From assembly GCA_002697705.1 (NCBI GenBank), contig NZXL01000083.1, forward strand, positions 1-5,990: DNA of 5,990 bases, given 5' to 3'. This DNA is from Methanobacteriota archaeon (GTDB lineage Archaea; Thermoplasmatota; Poseidoniia; Poseidoniales; Poseidoniaceae). Each line of letters opens with the position of its first letter. Position 1 is the first letter of the stretch. Positions 5,278-5,990 of this stretch are shown one piece after another. A model generated the notes under the pieces. It saw only the letters and a program-made list of their open reading frames with translations, did not search any database and had not been told where the DNA came from. A program made the position numbers and the translations under genes.

Positions 5278-5990
5278 ATTGATTCGATTACCATTGCAAT
5301 ACCTTGGCCACCGCCAATGCAGGCTGTTGCAACCCCGTACTTGCCACCTGACCTCTTTAACTCGTGCGCAAGTGTAAGAACCAGTCGCGTCCCAGTTGCA
5401 GCAAGAGGATGTCCAAGTCCAACAGCGCCTCCATTGACATTTACCTTAGAAATATCAAGTCCTAAATCTTTGACACATGCTACGGCTTGCCCAGCAAATG
5501 CCTCATTAATCTCCCATCGGTCAATATCTTGTATTGTTAATCCTGCTTTCTCAAGTGCTAACCTAGATGAAGGAACTGGCCCATATGCCATTATTGCCGG
5601 CTCTAAACCAACAATCCCCCAAGAGATAATCTTAGCCAAAGGCGTGTTGCCGTCTTTTTTTGCTCGACTAGCAGACTTAACGACAACTGCAGCTGCTCCG
5701 TCTACAACGCCGGAGGCATTACCAGCGGTGACCAAACTTTCAGGACCAAAAGCTGTTCTTAATTCAGAAAGTGATTCTTTGGTACATCCTGGAACAACGT
5801 GATCTTCATCTTTGTAACCAACACCTTCAACATCAACAATTTCTTGTTGCCATACTCCGTTTTGAATAGAATTATTTGTTCTTGTATGAGATAATGCTGC
5901 AAATTCATCTGTCTCCTCCCTAGTGACACCTTTACGCTTGCAAATTTCATCTGATGTTTGAGCCATAAAAGATCCACAAATACCGTCTAG
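5274..5990 (-). CDS. Thiolase / acetyl-CoA C-acyltransferase, C-terminal part (gene continues past the right edge)
   Basis: Thiolase-superfamily enzyme that condenses acyl-CoA with acetyl-CoA or cleaves 3-ketoacyl-CoA. The 238 visible residues begin mid-protein (LDGICGSFMAQTSDEI), equivalent to the family segment before the TREE-x-DEFA helix. The Met at 5966 is therefore internal, not a start. Further hallmarks are TAGNASGVVDGAAAVVV (Met-numbered 80-96), INEAFAGQAVACVKDLGL (153-170), NVNGGAVGLGHPLAATGTR (176-194) with the catalytic His at 5411-5409, and CIGGGQG (216-222) with the catalytic Cys at 5321-5319. The nucleophilic Cys of the N-terminal half lies outside the window. Without that half I cannot separate acetoacetyl-CoA thiolase (AtoB/PhaA, possible mevalonate supply) from a beta-oxidation type (FadA). 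The stop lies in CTAG at 5274-5277 and overlaps the stop of the convergent DUF2892 gene. Confidence 0.95.
   Translation of the reverse strand, partial: LDGICGSFMAQTSDEICKRKGVTREETDEFAALSHTRTNNSIQNGVWQQEIVDVEGVGYKDEDHVVPGCTKESLSELRTAFGPESLVTAGNASGVVDGAAAVVVKSASRAKKDGNTPLAKIISWGIVGLEPAIMAYGPVPSSRLALEKAGLTIQDIDRWEINEAFAGQAVACVKDLGLDISKVNVNGGAVGLGHPLAATGTRLVLTLAHELKRSGGKYGVATACIGGGQGIAMVIESI

Noticed and set aside
5317..5802. Long open frame on the plus strand opposite the thiolase gene (161 codons)
   Set aside because: It mirrors a thiolase with full C-terminal motifs on the other strand, and its translation is rich in Ser/Pro/Ala with no recognisable domain.
1..5990. tRNA, rRNA, riboswitch, CRISPR array, insertion sequence or attachment site
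   Set aside because: Coding sequence fills nearly the whole window, and the two gaps of 58 and 88 bp show no cloverleaf, spaced direct repeats, terminal inverted repeats or long structured leader.

Overview
This low-GC window (roughly 35-40% G+C by eye) carries seven protein-coding genes and almost no non-coding DNA. The likeliest source is an archaeon, possibly a marine Thermoplasmatota-type lineage. The grounds are a DHH phosphoesterase with a degenerate TrkA-N/Rossmann-like N-terminus, a TraB/PrgY protein with a C-terminal membrane domain, GGTG- and GAGG-type ribosome sites, and a TATA-like box just ahead of a probable start. The lineage is inference: no rRNA or tRNA gene is present, and several of these families also occur in bacteria.

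Layout: (1) 1-873, +, dihydropteroate synthase (folP), open at the left edge. (2) 874-4113, -, transcribed in the order lemA family, DHH phosphoesterase, TraB/PrgY. The last two are tightly coupled: the TraB ATG lies 2 bp after the DHH stop and has a good ribosome site. (3) 4202-5277, +, a TauE/SafE anion exporter followed by a small DUF2892 (YgaP-type) membrane protein; their reading frames overlap by 4 bp if the first ATG is used. (4) 5274-5990, -, the C-terminal two thirds or so of a thiolase that continues beyond the right edge.

The only gaps are 58 bp (3438-3495) and 88 bp (4114-4201, a divergent promoter region). Both convergent junctions have no spacer: the folP and traB stops abut at 871-876, and the DUF2892 and thiolase stops share bases of one CTAG at 5274-5277.

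Functionally this is a mixed chromosomal segment: folate synthesis, thiolase chemistry, a probable sulfur-anion export pair, and a membrane/nucleotide-phosphoester pair of unknown purpose. I found no mobile element, CRISPR array, RNA gene or convincing new defence system. The points most worth checking are the start of the DUF2892 gene (a TATA-like box lies inside its annotated 5' end), the DHH-TraB coupling, and the spacer-free convergent junctions.
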